Below are positions 8,820 to 19,792 of a stretch of 22,637 bases of DNA, piece by piece. The notes beneath the pieces were generated by a model, which saw nothing but the letters and a program-made list of their open reading frames with translations, made no database searches and was not told the DNA's origin. Numbering within the stretch: position 1 is the stretch's first letter; each line of letters begins with the position of its first letter. Origin of the DNA: Larix sibirica (taxonomy: Eukaryota > Streptophyta > Pinopsida > Pinales > Pinaceae); NCBI GenBank assembly GCA_004151065.3, contig NWUY0300029367.1, forward strand, positions 6,946 to 29,582, given 5' to 3'. A program made the translations under genes and the position numbers.

Positions 8820-9850
8820 ATTCCCATATGCACTAAAATGGTTGATCTGATCCTTTTCCCTCTTTGCAGACATCCCTAGTCCCTCATATAGCAGCTTATC
8901 TTGGAAACCATTATTAAAAGACCAATTTTGGTAAGATGTATGCGAACTACTCATGGAAAACCCACGTCCACGTGACCTATCAGTGTCCAACTCACGTAAC
9001 TGCCTGTTTAAGGGTAAACAAAATATAAAAAAGTGAAAATTAAGTGATTTTTCGAGAAACTCACGGTTTTTTCTGTTCCTTAACTTATATCCCATAAAAT
9101 AACCTCCTGATAACTTCCTTAATTGATCCTTTATCATATAAAATAAGCAAAGGAAGAGGAAAAAAGGTCATATGGAAATATCAAAGAGAATATCCTTATG
9201 CTCCTGAAATCAAGCTAAGATCCAAACCCTTATTCCTTTGTATGCAAATTCCATTCCTTTATATAAGACATTGTTTCTCAGCCTCTATTGGAAGCCCTTA
9301 TTGTTCCAAGAATTGTAGATATTATTTGGGCATAGCTTTCAAAAGTGAGTTAGGAGTGTGTGAATGAAGGACTTTGGATGGAGGACCCTAGAAAGCTAGT
9401 TTCAGAACAGTGCTTGCTTCAGAAATTAGGTGAAACATTCCTATTTGTATTTCTGTTGTTCATTAATATAAAGTAACACTCTTCCTTGTCCAATTTCAAT
9501 ATTTTATGTGCAATTTATATTTTCTTGTAATTTGGTTATTTTCAATTTACAGTAAGTTTATGAAATATATTTTTCAACAGTAACTACTTGTCCTTTGTAA
9601 TATTGTTGTGTTTTAGGTTGAATCTTGAAGATAGCATGGAAGGTTAAAGTTGTCAGTGAGGACATCTTCATCAAATATTGGATTCTAGGTTGGTTAATTT
9701 CTTGTACTTACCTCCTTTGTTTGATAAAGAAGTTTGCCTACAAAGATTAAAAACTTATTTTGTGTATGATTGTTGAGTGTTTTCTTTTAGGGCATATGAT
9801 TTGTGGTGATTGCTCCAAAAAATTCATTAGGCTAATTAAATCCCTTAACA
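8820..9850 (+). mobile_element. Possible 5' LTR of a Gypsy-type element
   Basis: This stretch lies between the point where LINE C is cut off and a tRNA-Arg-like primer site at 9855. It holds a TATA-like TTTATATAAG near 9258, a later ATTAATATAAAG near 9464, and ends TTAACA four bases before the primer site. That arrangement fits an LTR, but no second copy lies in the window to confirm it, and no clear TG start was found. On the minus strand 9137-8799 is open for 112 residues with an RSRGRGF stretch; I do not recognise it. Confidence 0.3.
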
Positions 9851-9854
9851 TAAT

Positions 9855-9874
9855 TGGCAACTCCACTTGGGAAG
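9855..9874 (+). other. Primer-binding site like tRNA-Arg complement
   Basis: TGGCAACTCCACTTGGGAAG closely resembles TGGCGACTCCACTGGGGA, the tRNA-Arg-derived primer site of Ogre/Tat-type Gypsy elements in plants. The first G-to-A change fits CpG decay. It implies that a 5' LTR ends just to the left and that the internal region starts to the right. Confidence 0.45.
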
Positions 9875-11165
9875 TTTCTATTTTGGGATTTCTAGGGTTT
9901 TTATTTTTTCTCTTTGAATTCTATTTGTTTTTGATTGATTACTATTCTTTCTTTAAATTTTTCAATTTCAACCTATTAGATTATCCTCTTAGAGCCTTTA
10001 TAAGAAAATATTATGGTGTTTGAGGGTCATTGTTATTATTTTTCCTAGTTTCTCGTGAAGGTACATGACCTAATGTACACATAGTCGCGTGCAAGGGCCT
10101 TTACAGGCTGTTTTTTCTAGAAAATATTGTTTTTTCCCTAGATACACGAGTTGTCCACTAGACAGTCGCGTGCACATGAGCTTCCTGTTTCTAGGTCGCG
10201 TACATCATCTTTTATTCCCTTTTTAATTTCTTTTTAGAAATTTGGGGCTATGGGTTCTGGGTTGAGTCATGTTGGTTGTATGATGTTAGAAAGTAACATT
10301 CCTTTTAGAAATATTTTGAACTTAGGTTTGATTCCAAGTTTGTGTTTTGGATTACTTATTTTGAAATTTAAAGGAGTCTGATTGTATAAAAGGTTTCTAC
10401 TTGCTTCCATTTTTCTGTTTTTTATCATTAAAAGAAAACTTAACCTTTTTGTTTATAAAGTTTACTTTTATTTGGCTTTCTTTTTGCATTAGGAAGGAAT
10501 TTTAGGGGTTTCATTTTTAGTTTCTTTTAGTTTCATTCGAAGAAAAGAAAAGTAAAAAATTGCATTTCTTGTTATAAATTCTTTCCCTTTTTGCAAAAAG
10601 TATAATAGAAAAAATAAAAGTTATGTTGCATCTTTCATTTGTTTTGATTTCTTTCTTGTTTCAAGAAAAAGAAAAAAAAAGTTTTTTTTTTTTTTTGTAG
10701 TAGGTTTTCAATATTCATTTCGAAAGAAAAGGGACGAGTTGCATTTTGAATTAACTTATTTGAAAAAACAAGTGATTTTCATTTCATTCATAGAAGATAC
10801 TTTGTAATTTTGCAAGTGTTAAAAGTTTTTAATCTTAAATGCATTTTCTTTCCACGTTGAGTCATCAAACATCACAAGTTTCACTTTCCATTATCCTTGA
10901 GTAATCACATCCACTTAATAAGAATGTTTAAATTAATTTTTTTTCTTTTTTCTTTTCTAGGGGCGTTCACCAAATATCTTAGGCTAGTTCTTTGGGATAG
11001 GAATGCCATAAACTACCCAAAGCAGATTAAACTTTTAAACATAGTGGCCATTCGTTAGGTGAAATACAGTCTTGTAAGAAATGTGGATAGGAATCTCCTC
11101 TTAAACATGAGTTAAGCACGAGGTTTTGTGAGGTTAGGTTGCAGAGAGATCCCTCCAATTCCTAA
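9875..11165 (+). other. Probable leader of the Gypsy-type element, AT-rich
   Basis: After the primer site this stretch shows no recognisable gag or pol. It is T-rich with many purine and pyrimidine runs, including A9-G-T15 at 10672-10696, and carries three CG-rich motifs (10083-10204). It ends at the assembly gap. Ogre-like elements have long leaders, which would fit, but the call depends on the primer site. Confidence 0.3.
10083..10204 (+). repeat. Three spaced copies of (A/G)GTCGCGT(G/A)CA
   Basis: AGTCGCGTGCA occurs at 10083-10093 and 10164-10174, and GGTCGCGTACA at 10194-10204. Start spacings are 81 and 30 bases. CG-rich words are rare in the surrounding AT-rich DNA. Function is unknown. 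Confidence 0.7.
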
Positions 11166-11736
11166 NNNNNNNNNNNNNNNNNNNNNNNNNNNNNNNNNNN
11201 NNNNNNNNNNNNNNNNNNNNNNNNNNNNNNNNNNNNNNNNNNNNNNNNNNNNNNNNNNNNNNNNNNNNNNNNNNNNNNNNNNNNNNNNNNNNNNNNNNNN
11301 NNNNNNNNNNNNNNNNNNNNNNNNNNNNNNNNNNNNNNNNNNNNNNNNNNNNNNNNNNNNNNNNNNNNNNNNNNNNNNNNNNNNNNNNNNNNNNNNNNNN
11401 NNNNNNNNNNNNNNNNNNNNNNNNNNNNNNNNNNNNNNNNNNNNNNNNNNNNNNNNNNNNNNNNNNNNNNNNNNNNNNNNNNNNNNNNNNNNNNNNNNNN
11501 NNNNNNNNNNNNNNNNNNNNNNNNNNNNNNNNNNNNNNNNNNNNNNNNNNNNNNNNNNNNNNNNNNNNNNNNNNNNNNNNNNNNNNNNNNNNNNNNNNNN
11601 NNNNNNNNNNNNNNNNNNNNNNNNNNNNNNNNNNNNNNNNNNNNNNNNNNNNNNNNNNNNNNNNNNNNNNNNNNNNNNNNNNNNNNNNNNNNNNNNNNNN
11701 NNNNNNNNNNNNNNNNNNNNNNNNNNNNNNNNNNNN
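11166..11736. other. Assembly gap of 571 N
   Basis: An uninterrupted run of N. The length is not round, so it is probably an estimated gap size. Nothing can be said about the content. Confidence 1.
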
Positions 11737-11814
11737 GATCAAATCCCTTGAGGTGCAAACCTTTCCATAACTTTTTGCATTATCAAAATGATTTGCACCT
11801 CAAAGGATTTAATC
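11737..11814. repeat. Inverted repeat at the right edge of the gap
   Basis: The arms 11737-11759 and 11792-11814 are 23 bases each with two mismatches, around a 32-base loop. The core reads AAATCC(C/T)TTGAGGTGCAAA on one arm and its complement on the other. It could be a MITE-like end or a hairpin that stopped assembly. Confidence 0.85.
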
Positions 11815-12403
11815 CCACTTAACATTTAAAAGATTCAAAATTAAAATGGATCTAGATTAATGAATACCAAAACTCATATTTTTTTTCAAAACCATAAAAC
11901 TAATACCACAAAAAAAAACGTATATATTACTAATTTGAAACCTATAATATCAAAAAAAAAAAAACTAACTAATACCAAATATCATATAGTTGCTTCAACC
12001 CCACCCATTACATTAATAATACAAAGTTGTCACGATATATGTCCAAAGAATGTTGTGTCATATGTCCAGTGAATGCTGTAAGTCATGTAGCTGCTTCAAA
12101 CCTTCATACCACTTATAGGGAGTGGCAAAGTTATCACAATGAATGACTTATAACATCCTTTTATGAAATTGGGGACAATTAGTTCTCAAATGACCTCGTA
12201 ATTCATTCACTCAAGGGTGAAGAGGTGAAGATGTACGTTTATTTTTATGTGCCCCACATTCCACTCACCCACCCAAAAAGTGACCATGTGTATTTAAATG
12301 CAATGCATTTTTGTCAACTCGTATAAAGAATAACGTTGCCCTCATTGTCATTGGCACCAGATACATTTTGACTTGAGAGTGTTTATATTTATTAACTTTG
12401 AAT

Positions 12404-12474
12404 TCGAACATATAATTAATGTGTTCATTATAGTCATATCGAACATATAATTTAATGTGTTCATTATAGTCATC
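12404..12474 (+). repeat. Tandem doublet of a 35-base unit
   Basis: TCGAACATATAATTAATGTG and the rest of the unit occur at 12404-12438 and again at 12439-12474; the second copy has one extra T. Confidence 0.9.
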
Positions 12475-13050
12475 TATTTCACTTGTCCTTCCTTTATATA
12501 TTAATTCATATGGTCACCAACCCTCTCATTCATATGTATATATAGATATCACCTACCCACTTAGTAAATATATGTATATAGGGCATATTCTTAACCATTT
12601 AAATTATTAATTTATTTATCATATATATCATTTATACTTTTATTTATTCACATATCTGCACATAGAATATGTTTTAACTATTTAATTTATAAATTTAGAT
12701 GGTTTTTTTTTAATTTAAATTGAGTAAAATTTTTCTAAAGCTATAATTTGAATAGATAAAATTTTGATTTTAGTGAGTAATTAATTTTTAAAAAAAATGA
12801 CTACGATATATAGAATAGACCGTGAATAGGTGTATTGTTAAGGCACTCCTTATAATAGATCATTGGTTCAAAACTCTTGGGTACTAACTTAAAAAAATGA
12901 ATAAATAAATATATTATCTAAGTTTCAAACAAATAAATGGATTAAGGAAGAACTTTATCTCGCCAAAATATTAAGTTTGTCTAATTTTTAACTCACTCAT
13001 TCAAATTAGTTAACACTTAAACTTACAATTCAAATTAGTTAAAAAGTTGC

Positions 13051-13286
13051 CAAAGTGTTTAATAATCAACCTATTTGAAATTTGTCACTAAAAAATTTCC
13101 ATTATTTGGCTAAGTGCTTAATAATCAACNTATTTGAAATTTGTCACTAAAAAATTTCCATTATTTGGCTAATTGCTTAATAATTAGCCTATTTGAAATT
13201 TGTCACTAAAAAATTTCCATTATTTGGCTAAGTGCTTAATAATCAACCTATTTGAAATTTGTCACTAAAAAATTTCCATTATTTGG
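13051..13286 (+). repeat. Four tandem units of 59 bases
   Basis: Units start at 13051, 13110, 13169 and 13228, each about CTAAGTGCTTAATAATCAAC followed by a conserved TTTGAAATTTGTCACTAAAA part. Differences are few: the first unit starts CAAAGTGTTT, and the third has AATTGC and TTAGCC. An ambiguous base at 13130 replaces the expected C of the second unit. There are no spacers, so this is a minisatellite and not a CRISPR array. Confidence 0.95.
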
Positions 13287-14272
13287 CTATATTTATTTAT
13301 AAAACTGCCACCACATTTATACAATTGTACTAATTATAACAAATCACTCTCTTGCAATTATGTTAAACACTTAATATAAATGTGTTAAATAATAATAATG
13401 ATAATGATAATTTAATGGTAAGGTCATGATGTAGCCAAACACCAAATTGGTTTATGAGACCCCTTGTTTATGTGACAAGAAACCCCCTTCAGGCAACCAT
13501 TTTACTACTAAATATCACTCAACTATCTCAAATACAATATTTCATGTAAATTGAAATTATGTTTGTATACATTTTATAACAATGTTGTTTAATACATTAA
13601 TTAAATTGATTTATTTTTATTGCAATTTAAAAATAATTTTTGTTTTGTTAATACGTTCTAATTGTGTATTTAACATATTGGAGCCATTCAAAGATCTCAA
13701 AAATATTTTAGCATCTCTTTTAAATAAATTTAATAAGCCAGCAAACTTAACATTTTTGTGAGTTTTTGTTTTTTTGTTTTTTAGTGACGCAAAGTTTTAC
13801 TTCTATTTTGTTTATTATTCTAACTAATTAGGTCATATTAAAATGGATCATAACTCTTAAAAATAAATTTTTATGATCAAAGTTTCCATCAATTAAATAT
13901 AATTATAATTTCTAACAAAATTTGTATCACGTTTGAAAAAAATTATATTGCCAGATTGAAACTTTAAAAGTTAAATAAAAATATATAATAATAAAAAATA
14001 AAACAAAATATATAAGAAACATTTTAGTTAACCTTTAGCTTACCCCTACACTAAGTCATATCATTTTCATCATTTTCCATGTCATATCATTTTCCATTAA
14101 AGATACAATTGTCTTTAAAAAAAAAATTAACCAAGGCTAATTGGAACTTGCGTCATGCATTCAAACATATAAAGAGTATGGCACAAAAGAGGTATGAAAG
14201 AACTTTTTCAATGTACAACAAACGGGCTTGATTGATCCTCCTCTTTTGTAAGATATTGCTAAAGGAAATGTG

Positions 14273-14405
14273 GATGAAGGGCTTATCAAGAAACAAGTTG
14301 TATATATTTTTTAATTGTTGATGAAGGGCTTATCAAGAAACAAGTTGTATATATTTTTTAATTGTTGATGAAGGGCTTATCAAGAAACAAGTTGGATATA
14401 TTTTG
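14273..14405 (+). repeat. Minisatellite, 47-base unit, 2.8 copies (copy 1)
   Basis: Units start at 14273, 14320 and 14367 with GATGAAGGGCTTATCAAGAA; the third is partial and has GGATATATTTTG. The last unit continues into a short open frame that I do not recognise. Confidence 0.95.
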
Positions 14406-15943
14406 TATGTTATTAGAGCCTCTCTATTCCTGCATGAAGGTTTTATCACTTGTGGTAAGCTTATGTGGAAAGGATATGCATTATTTGAACAATTTGATAT
14501 TTGTATTAAAAAGTTAAAATAGTTGCATTTTACAACATGGTAATACAAATAGTACATGGATTTTCAATAAGTGACCATTTAACAATGGTTGAAAACTGTG
14601 ATAAGCTTTTTGAATTTGAATTATGTTGGAATTTAGAAATGTTTTATTTTTTAGTGGATAGAACTATTTTCATTAGAGGATCTAATAAATATTAAGAAAA
14701 TAATATAAATTATTAAGGGATTAGAGTTAAAATATTAAAGAGGTACGATATGGGGAAAAATAATTAGGAACAATAATAATATAAAACAATAAGAAAAATC
14801 AAAGTCATTATTAAAATTAAGGGAATAAGTTCTTTTTTTAATAGAAACAGGAAGAATCTATATTATGAAGGGGCTATGGAAAAAACAAATAGCTTGAAGA
14901 TACATAGAGATCCAAAACTTGAACAAAATTGCTCTACTAATATAAAACAACACATATGGTTCTTCAAAAGAGAAAAGCATGGCCAAAGGCCTTTTACAAA
15001 ACCTAAAATTGTATTGTCTTATATATTATCTGAGTAACCAGATACAAGTAAAAAACCATGAACACAAGATCATTTAACCAAATTTATGCTCTGAATGGGC
15101 TTCCTCCATGGACACATAATCTTGTTCCATACCACGATCTCCTTGAAAATTATGTTGCTATGTCAATGCCACAATTTTCTATTGTATTTTTTCTTCCTCA
15201 ACGAACTTGTCCTTTACTTAGTCATTGGAGACAATTAGGTAGTGAGCAGAAGATTGGGAACAATGAGCATTTCTAAGTCATTTGTGAACTTGTTATATTT
15301 CAAATTCTACACTTTCAATATTGCTTTCAATTCCTCATACTTATTCTCTTCATTTTCAATATGGATGCTTAGATACTATATGGCTTGCCTCATCCCTTCC
15401 AACTACCCAATTGTTCTTCTTAGACATTTTTTTATTTATACATGTCCCTCATTTGGGCCAGAAGAAGGGATCCATGCTAGGGAAATAGGAAAAAGAGAAA
15501 ATCCCTTTCAAGCACAGCAAGGAAAATTTGAACCAGAAATAAAACTAAGATTGCCCAAAAAAAAACCAGAGAAATTTTGTTTGACTTCAGACAAAGTAAA
15601 ACCATACCATTATTATATTCCATAATACCCCTCTAAATCCAATGCAACAAGAATACATGTATTTAGGTTAGAATGAAATAATTTCCCCGATAAAGAGACA
15701 ATTCAAACTTACCTCTATCACGGTTTGTTATCTCCACGTGGGTGCACCACCAAAAATCACTCATGAGCCCTCCCCGAGATCGGGACCTTTCATCTTTGGA
15801 GCTACTTTGCACTATCATATCCCCCAAAATATGAAATATCCCACTTCTGTGAGTCGGATAGAATAAATGGTACATAAATTTCTTAATTTTGGAGGTTGAA
15901 TACCAAGGAGAGAGGAAATGTAAGGCATGGGGGATTTAAGTCT

Positions 15944-15964
15944 CCCTCACATGGGATGTGAGGG
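15944..15964. other. Perfect 9-base hairpin with 3-base loop (copy 1)
   Basis: CCCTCACAT and ATGTGAGGG flank GGG. It lies about 100 bases after the ORF2 stop of LINE D on the minus strand. The same hairpin is at 19676-19696. Confidence 0.85.
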
Positions 15965-16060
15965 CTTATAAGACTTGCAAGGTAGATGGAATTATTACTG
16001 TGACATGTGTTTCGTTGATTTTGAATGCTTTGGTTGGAAATGAAAAGGTGGATTGGTAAC

Positions 16061-18003
16061 TTAACAAACATTAACATAATTAAAATAGGGGATCCAATAC
16101 CTCTCAAGGGGGTCCCCGTTTTTCACTAGGAACCCCTTGTCCAAATAAGTAGCTTCATTTGCCTTATGATATGATAATAGATTGTATATTCTCCAGACAT
16201 CAAAGAGATTGGCATCTTCTAAAGCATCTAGGTTCCCAAATATCCTTTGAAGGTTTTAAATAGTAGAGTTCCCTCCTTGGGATTCCTTTTCATGGCCTAA
16301 CTAATGACAAAGAAAGAGTCTCCAAAAATCATGATTTTCTTCACATTGTAAGCTTGAAATAGAGTTGTTCCTATAAATAGAGCATATGTTTTGGCTCAAT
16401 TGTTCATAGTTGTTCCTAATCCCCATGAAAATATGAATTCTACAATTTCTTTGAGGCTTAAGCGAACCCTCACCCACACCTGCCAACCATGGATTACCCT
16501 TGGAGGTATAATCAAAAAATAAAGTTATGGCACTTATAGGAGTTGAAACATTCCTAAAACTCAGGTTCTCTGAGGTCAAGTCTTTATTGAATGTCATACC
16601 AATATTTTTGAAGAATCAATTAGGACCAAGGGGGGCTCCCAAGCAACAAATATTTGACCCAAAGGCACTCTTCAATAGTTAGTCTCTCGTGTAATAAATC
16701 ATGAATTCCTCATGAATTTAAAGTCTCCATTAATATATATTTGGCCTTGATAGTTGTTCTCTGAGGTTGCAAGTTAAACAAAGAGAAGACAACCTTGTTT
16801 CTGAAAAGACAAACTTTCTAGCAAATAAACTTAGGAAGAGCCATCCAAAATCTACGAAAGTTTGGTTTATTTTGAAGAGATCTTGGATAATAATGTTTCC
16901 AATTAGAGAATATATTGCTCCAATAATAAGGGAGGATTATTCTTTTTCCCAACTCATACATGGCCTCTTCCCAAACCTGTTGAGTATATTCACATTCAAT
17001 AAATAGATGTAATTGGGATGTCTCCTCATCCTTAAGGAACAATGCACATCTATATGGTCCATTGATGTTTCATTTCCTAAGATTCTCTATAGTGAGAATT
17101 CTTTGATGTGTTAGAACTCGAAAAAATCCATTTTTTTTGGAAGGTCATATGGACAACATTTCTTCCACAGTTTGGCCTAGGGGGGGAGACATTTTGTCAA
17201 ACAATGATTGAAATTTTCCTCAAACTTAGTAAACCCCATCCTTTTCCCAAACTCAAGTATCTCTTGCTATATCATTGAGAGGAGTGACACCTTGTAACAT
17301 GGAGAGGAAAGCTAAATAATGGAATATGAAATTGTCTACAATTTTCAACTGCCTCCAATACCTTCATCACCTTGACAGTTCCCACTCTGATATGTCAAAT
17401 AAGGATTTGATTTCGATGCCCATAAGATAGTTTTATAATTCTTCTATCACTAGATTTAATGGAAGAGAATATCACCCCATAATTTTACCCTTCCATATAT
17501 GAATATGTTTCTCATTTCCAAGGATCCAGTAAAACCCCTCTTCCAATGTATTTCTAGTTTCTTTTCATAAGCTCCAAATACACCTACCTCTTCCACCCAA
17601 TTTATGCATATCAATACATCTCAATCTAGATCCCTTCTTATATTTCTTCCTTAAAACTAATTTCCATTGTTCATTTTTCCCAATGATAAGCCTCCACAAA
17701 ATTTTGGCTCGTGGTTTGAGGTTCATTAATCTTGAGTCTCTTATCCCATACCCTCCATTGATTGAAAGTGCTCTAGTAACTTCCCATTTGATCAAATGAT
17801 TTTATTTTATTTTCTTATTCAATTTCCCCCCTTTCCACAAGAACTTCCAAATTTATTTCCTAATGCGATTCATAATGTGAACTAGAGAAAGAAGTGAGGA
17901 GAATTGCTATAATTGGGAGAGAAGCGCCAGTAGGGTTCAACCTTTTATCCACCCAAGCCGGAATTTTCACTTTGATTTTTTTGATTACATGTGCCCACTT
18001 TGT
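16061..18003 (-). pseudogene. LINE D ORF2 remnant, C-terminal half (copy 1)
   Basis: Minus strand. 17795-17565 holds NGGYGIRDSRLMNLKPRAKI and WRLIIGKNEQWKLVLRKKY, the plant LINE region after the thumb. 17042-16818 holds KDEETSQ, then HLFIECEYTQQVWEEAM, the zinc domain with its first Cys pair decayed. 16597 onward holds ISAITLFFDYTSKGNP, the RNase H start with its Asp kept but the next Gly changed to Tyr. After a frameshift, KKIMIFGDSFFVIS places the second catalytic Asp in GDS at 16323-16315. A tail with HKANEATYLDKG ends at a stop at 16061-16063. The frame is broken in several places. The only noted coding difference from copy 2 here is Lys for Asn at 17601 in MHKLGGRGRC. Confidence 0.9.
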
Positions 18004-18004
18004 N

Positions 18005-18137
18005 GATGAAGGGCTTATCAAGAAACAAGTTGTATATATTTTTTAATTGTTGATGAAGGGCTTATCAAGAAACAAGTTGTATATATTTTTTAATTGTTGA
18101 TGAAGGGCTTATCAAGAAACAAGTTGGATATATTTTG
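18005..18137 (+). repeat. Minisatellite, 47-base unit (copy 2)
   Basis: Units start at 18005, 18052 and 18099, identical to those at 14273-14405. The array begins directly after the 'n', so its true length to the left is unknown. Confidence 0.95.
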
Positions 18138-19675
18138 TATGTTATTAGAGCCTCTCTATTCCTGCATGAAGGTTTTATCACTTGTGGTAAGCTTATGTGG
18201 AAAGGATATGCATTATTTGAACAATTTGATATTTGTATTAAAAAGTTAAAATAGTTGCATTTTACAACATGGTAATACAAATAGTACATGGATTTTCAAT
18301 AAGTGACCATTTAACAATGGTTGAAAACTGTGATAAGCTTTTTGAATTTGAATTATGTTGGAATTTAGAAATGTTTTATTTTTTAGTGGATAGAACTATT
18401 TTCATTAGAGGATCTAATAAATATTAAGAAAATAATATAAATTATTAAGGGATTAGAGTTAAAATATTAAAGAGGTACGATATGGGGAAAAATAATTAGG
18501 AACAATAATAATATAAAACAATAAGAAAAATCAAAGTCATTATTAAAATTAAGGGAATAAGTTCTTTTTTTAATAGAAACAGGAAGAATCTATATTATGA
18601 AGGGGCTATGGAAAAAACAAATAGCTTGAAGATACATAGAGATCCAAAACTTGAACAAAATTGCTCTACTAATATAAAACAACACATATGGTTCTTCAAA
18701 AGAGAAAAGCATGGCCAAAGGCCTTTTACAAAACCTAAAATTGTATTGTCTTATATATTATCTGAGTAACCAGATACAAGTAAAAAACCATGAACACAAG
18801 ATCATTTAACCAAATTTATGCTCTGAATGGGCTTCCTCCATGGACACATAATCTTGTTCCATACCACGATCTCCTTGAAAATTATGTTGCTATGTCAATG
18901 CCACAATTTTCTATTGTATTTTTTCTTCCTCAACGACCTTGTCCTTTACTTAGTCATTGGAGACAATTAGGTAGTGAGCAGAAGATTGGGAACAATGAGC
19001 ATTTCTAAGTCATTTGTGAACTTGTTATATTTCAAATTCTACACTTTCAATATTGCTTTCAATTCCTCATACTTATTCTCTTCATTTTCAATATGGATGC
19101 TTAGATACTATATGGCTTGCCTCATCCCTTCCAACTACCCAATTGTTCTTCTTAGACATTTTTTTATTTATACATGTCCCTCATCTGGGCCAAAAGAAGG
19201 GATCCATGCTAGGGAAATAGGAAAAAGAGAAAATCCCTTTCAAGCACAGCAAGGAAAATTTGAACCAGAAATAAAACTAAGATTGCCCAAAAAAAAACCA
19301 GAGAAATTTTGTTTGACTTCAGACAAAGTAAAACCATACCATTATTATATTCCATAATACCCCTCTAAATCCAATGCAACAAGAATACATGTATTTAGGT
19401 TAGAATGAAATAATTTCCCCGATAAAGAGACAATTCAAACTTACCTCTATCACGGTTTGTTATCTCCACGTGGGTGCACCACCAAAAATCACTCATGAGC
19501 CCTCCCCGAGATCGGGACCTTTCATCTTTGGAGCTACTTTGCACTATCATATCCCCCAAAATATGAAATATCCCACTTCTGTGAGTCGGATAGAATAAAT
19601 GGTACATAAATTTCTTAATTTTGGAGGTTGAATACCAAGGAGAGAGGAAATGTAAGGCATGGGGGATTTAAGTCT

Positions 19676-19696
19676 CCCTCACATGGGATGTGAGGG
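19676..19696. other. Perfect 9-base hairpin with 3-base loop (copy 2)
   Basis: Same sequence as 15944-15964, shifted by 3,732 bases. Confidence 0.85.
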
Positions 19697-19792
19697 CTTA
19701 TAAGACTTGCAAGGTAGATGGAATTATTACTGTGACATGTGTTTCGTTGATTTTGAATGCTTTGGTTGGAAATGAAAAGGTGGATTGGTAAC

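Larger units (their letters stand above)
11815..14272. other. AT-rich spacer with short tandem repeats
   Basis: No coding region, LINE or LTR landmark was recognised in about 2.4 kb. It contains a 35-base doublet (12404), a four-unit 59-base array (13051), a small TAATGA-type microsatellite near 13387-13410, and a weak tRNA-like patch near 12828-12885. Bases 12000-12150 hold two diverged stretches that both contain a GCTTCAA word followed by CAAAGTT(G/A)TCAC, perhaps an old tandem duplication. Confidence 0.6.
14273..18003. repeat. Copy 1 of a 3,732-base tandem duplication
   Basis: Every base from 14273 to 18003 has its partner exactly 3,732 bases later (18005-21735), with no indel. By reading both copies I noted five substitutions: 15205, 15453, 15461, 16228 and 17601. 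The copy begins at the first unit of a 47-base minisatellite and ends inside the ORF2 remnant of LINE D, right before the single 'n' at 18004. See Part 2 for the case that this is a haplotype overlap in the assembly. Confidence 0.97.
14833..18003 (-). mobile_element. LINE D, downstream part only (duplication copy 1)
   Basis: On the minus strand this runs from the ORF2 connection region (cut at 18003) through the zinc domain and RNase H to a candidate A-tail, seen as T7 at 14833-14839 after a CTGTTTCTATT-like end. The 3' part from 16060 to 14840 holds no recognised coding signal, about 1.2 kb, which is long for a LINE 3' UTR; it may include other inserted DNA. The upstream half of the element is absent before the 'n' at 18004. 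Confidence 0.6.

Noticed and set aside
8968-8976. CCACGTGAC as a G-box promoter element
   Set aside because: One short motif without an identifiable gene or start site is not enough.
11128-11758. Open frames of about 200 residues on both strands
   Set aside because: They run through the N gap and are made almost entirely of unknown residues.
13051-13286. Regular repeats that might be taken for a CRISPR array
   Set aside because: The 59-base units abut without spacers and the genome is a plant nuclear one.
14260-14520. Short frame (DEGLIKKQVGYILYVIRASL...) as a host exon, perhaps kinase-like
   Set aside because: It comes from the 47-base minisatellite and its flank, is only about 50 residues long, and has no kinase motif I can defend.
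15058-15625. Frames of 72 and 127 residues on the plus strand, repeated at 18790-19357
   Set aside because: They appear twice only because of the 3.7 kb duplication. They lie antisense to the downstream part of LINE D and show no recognisable domain.
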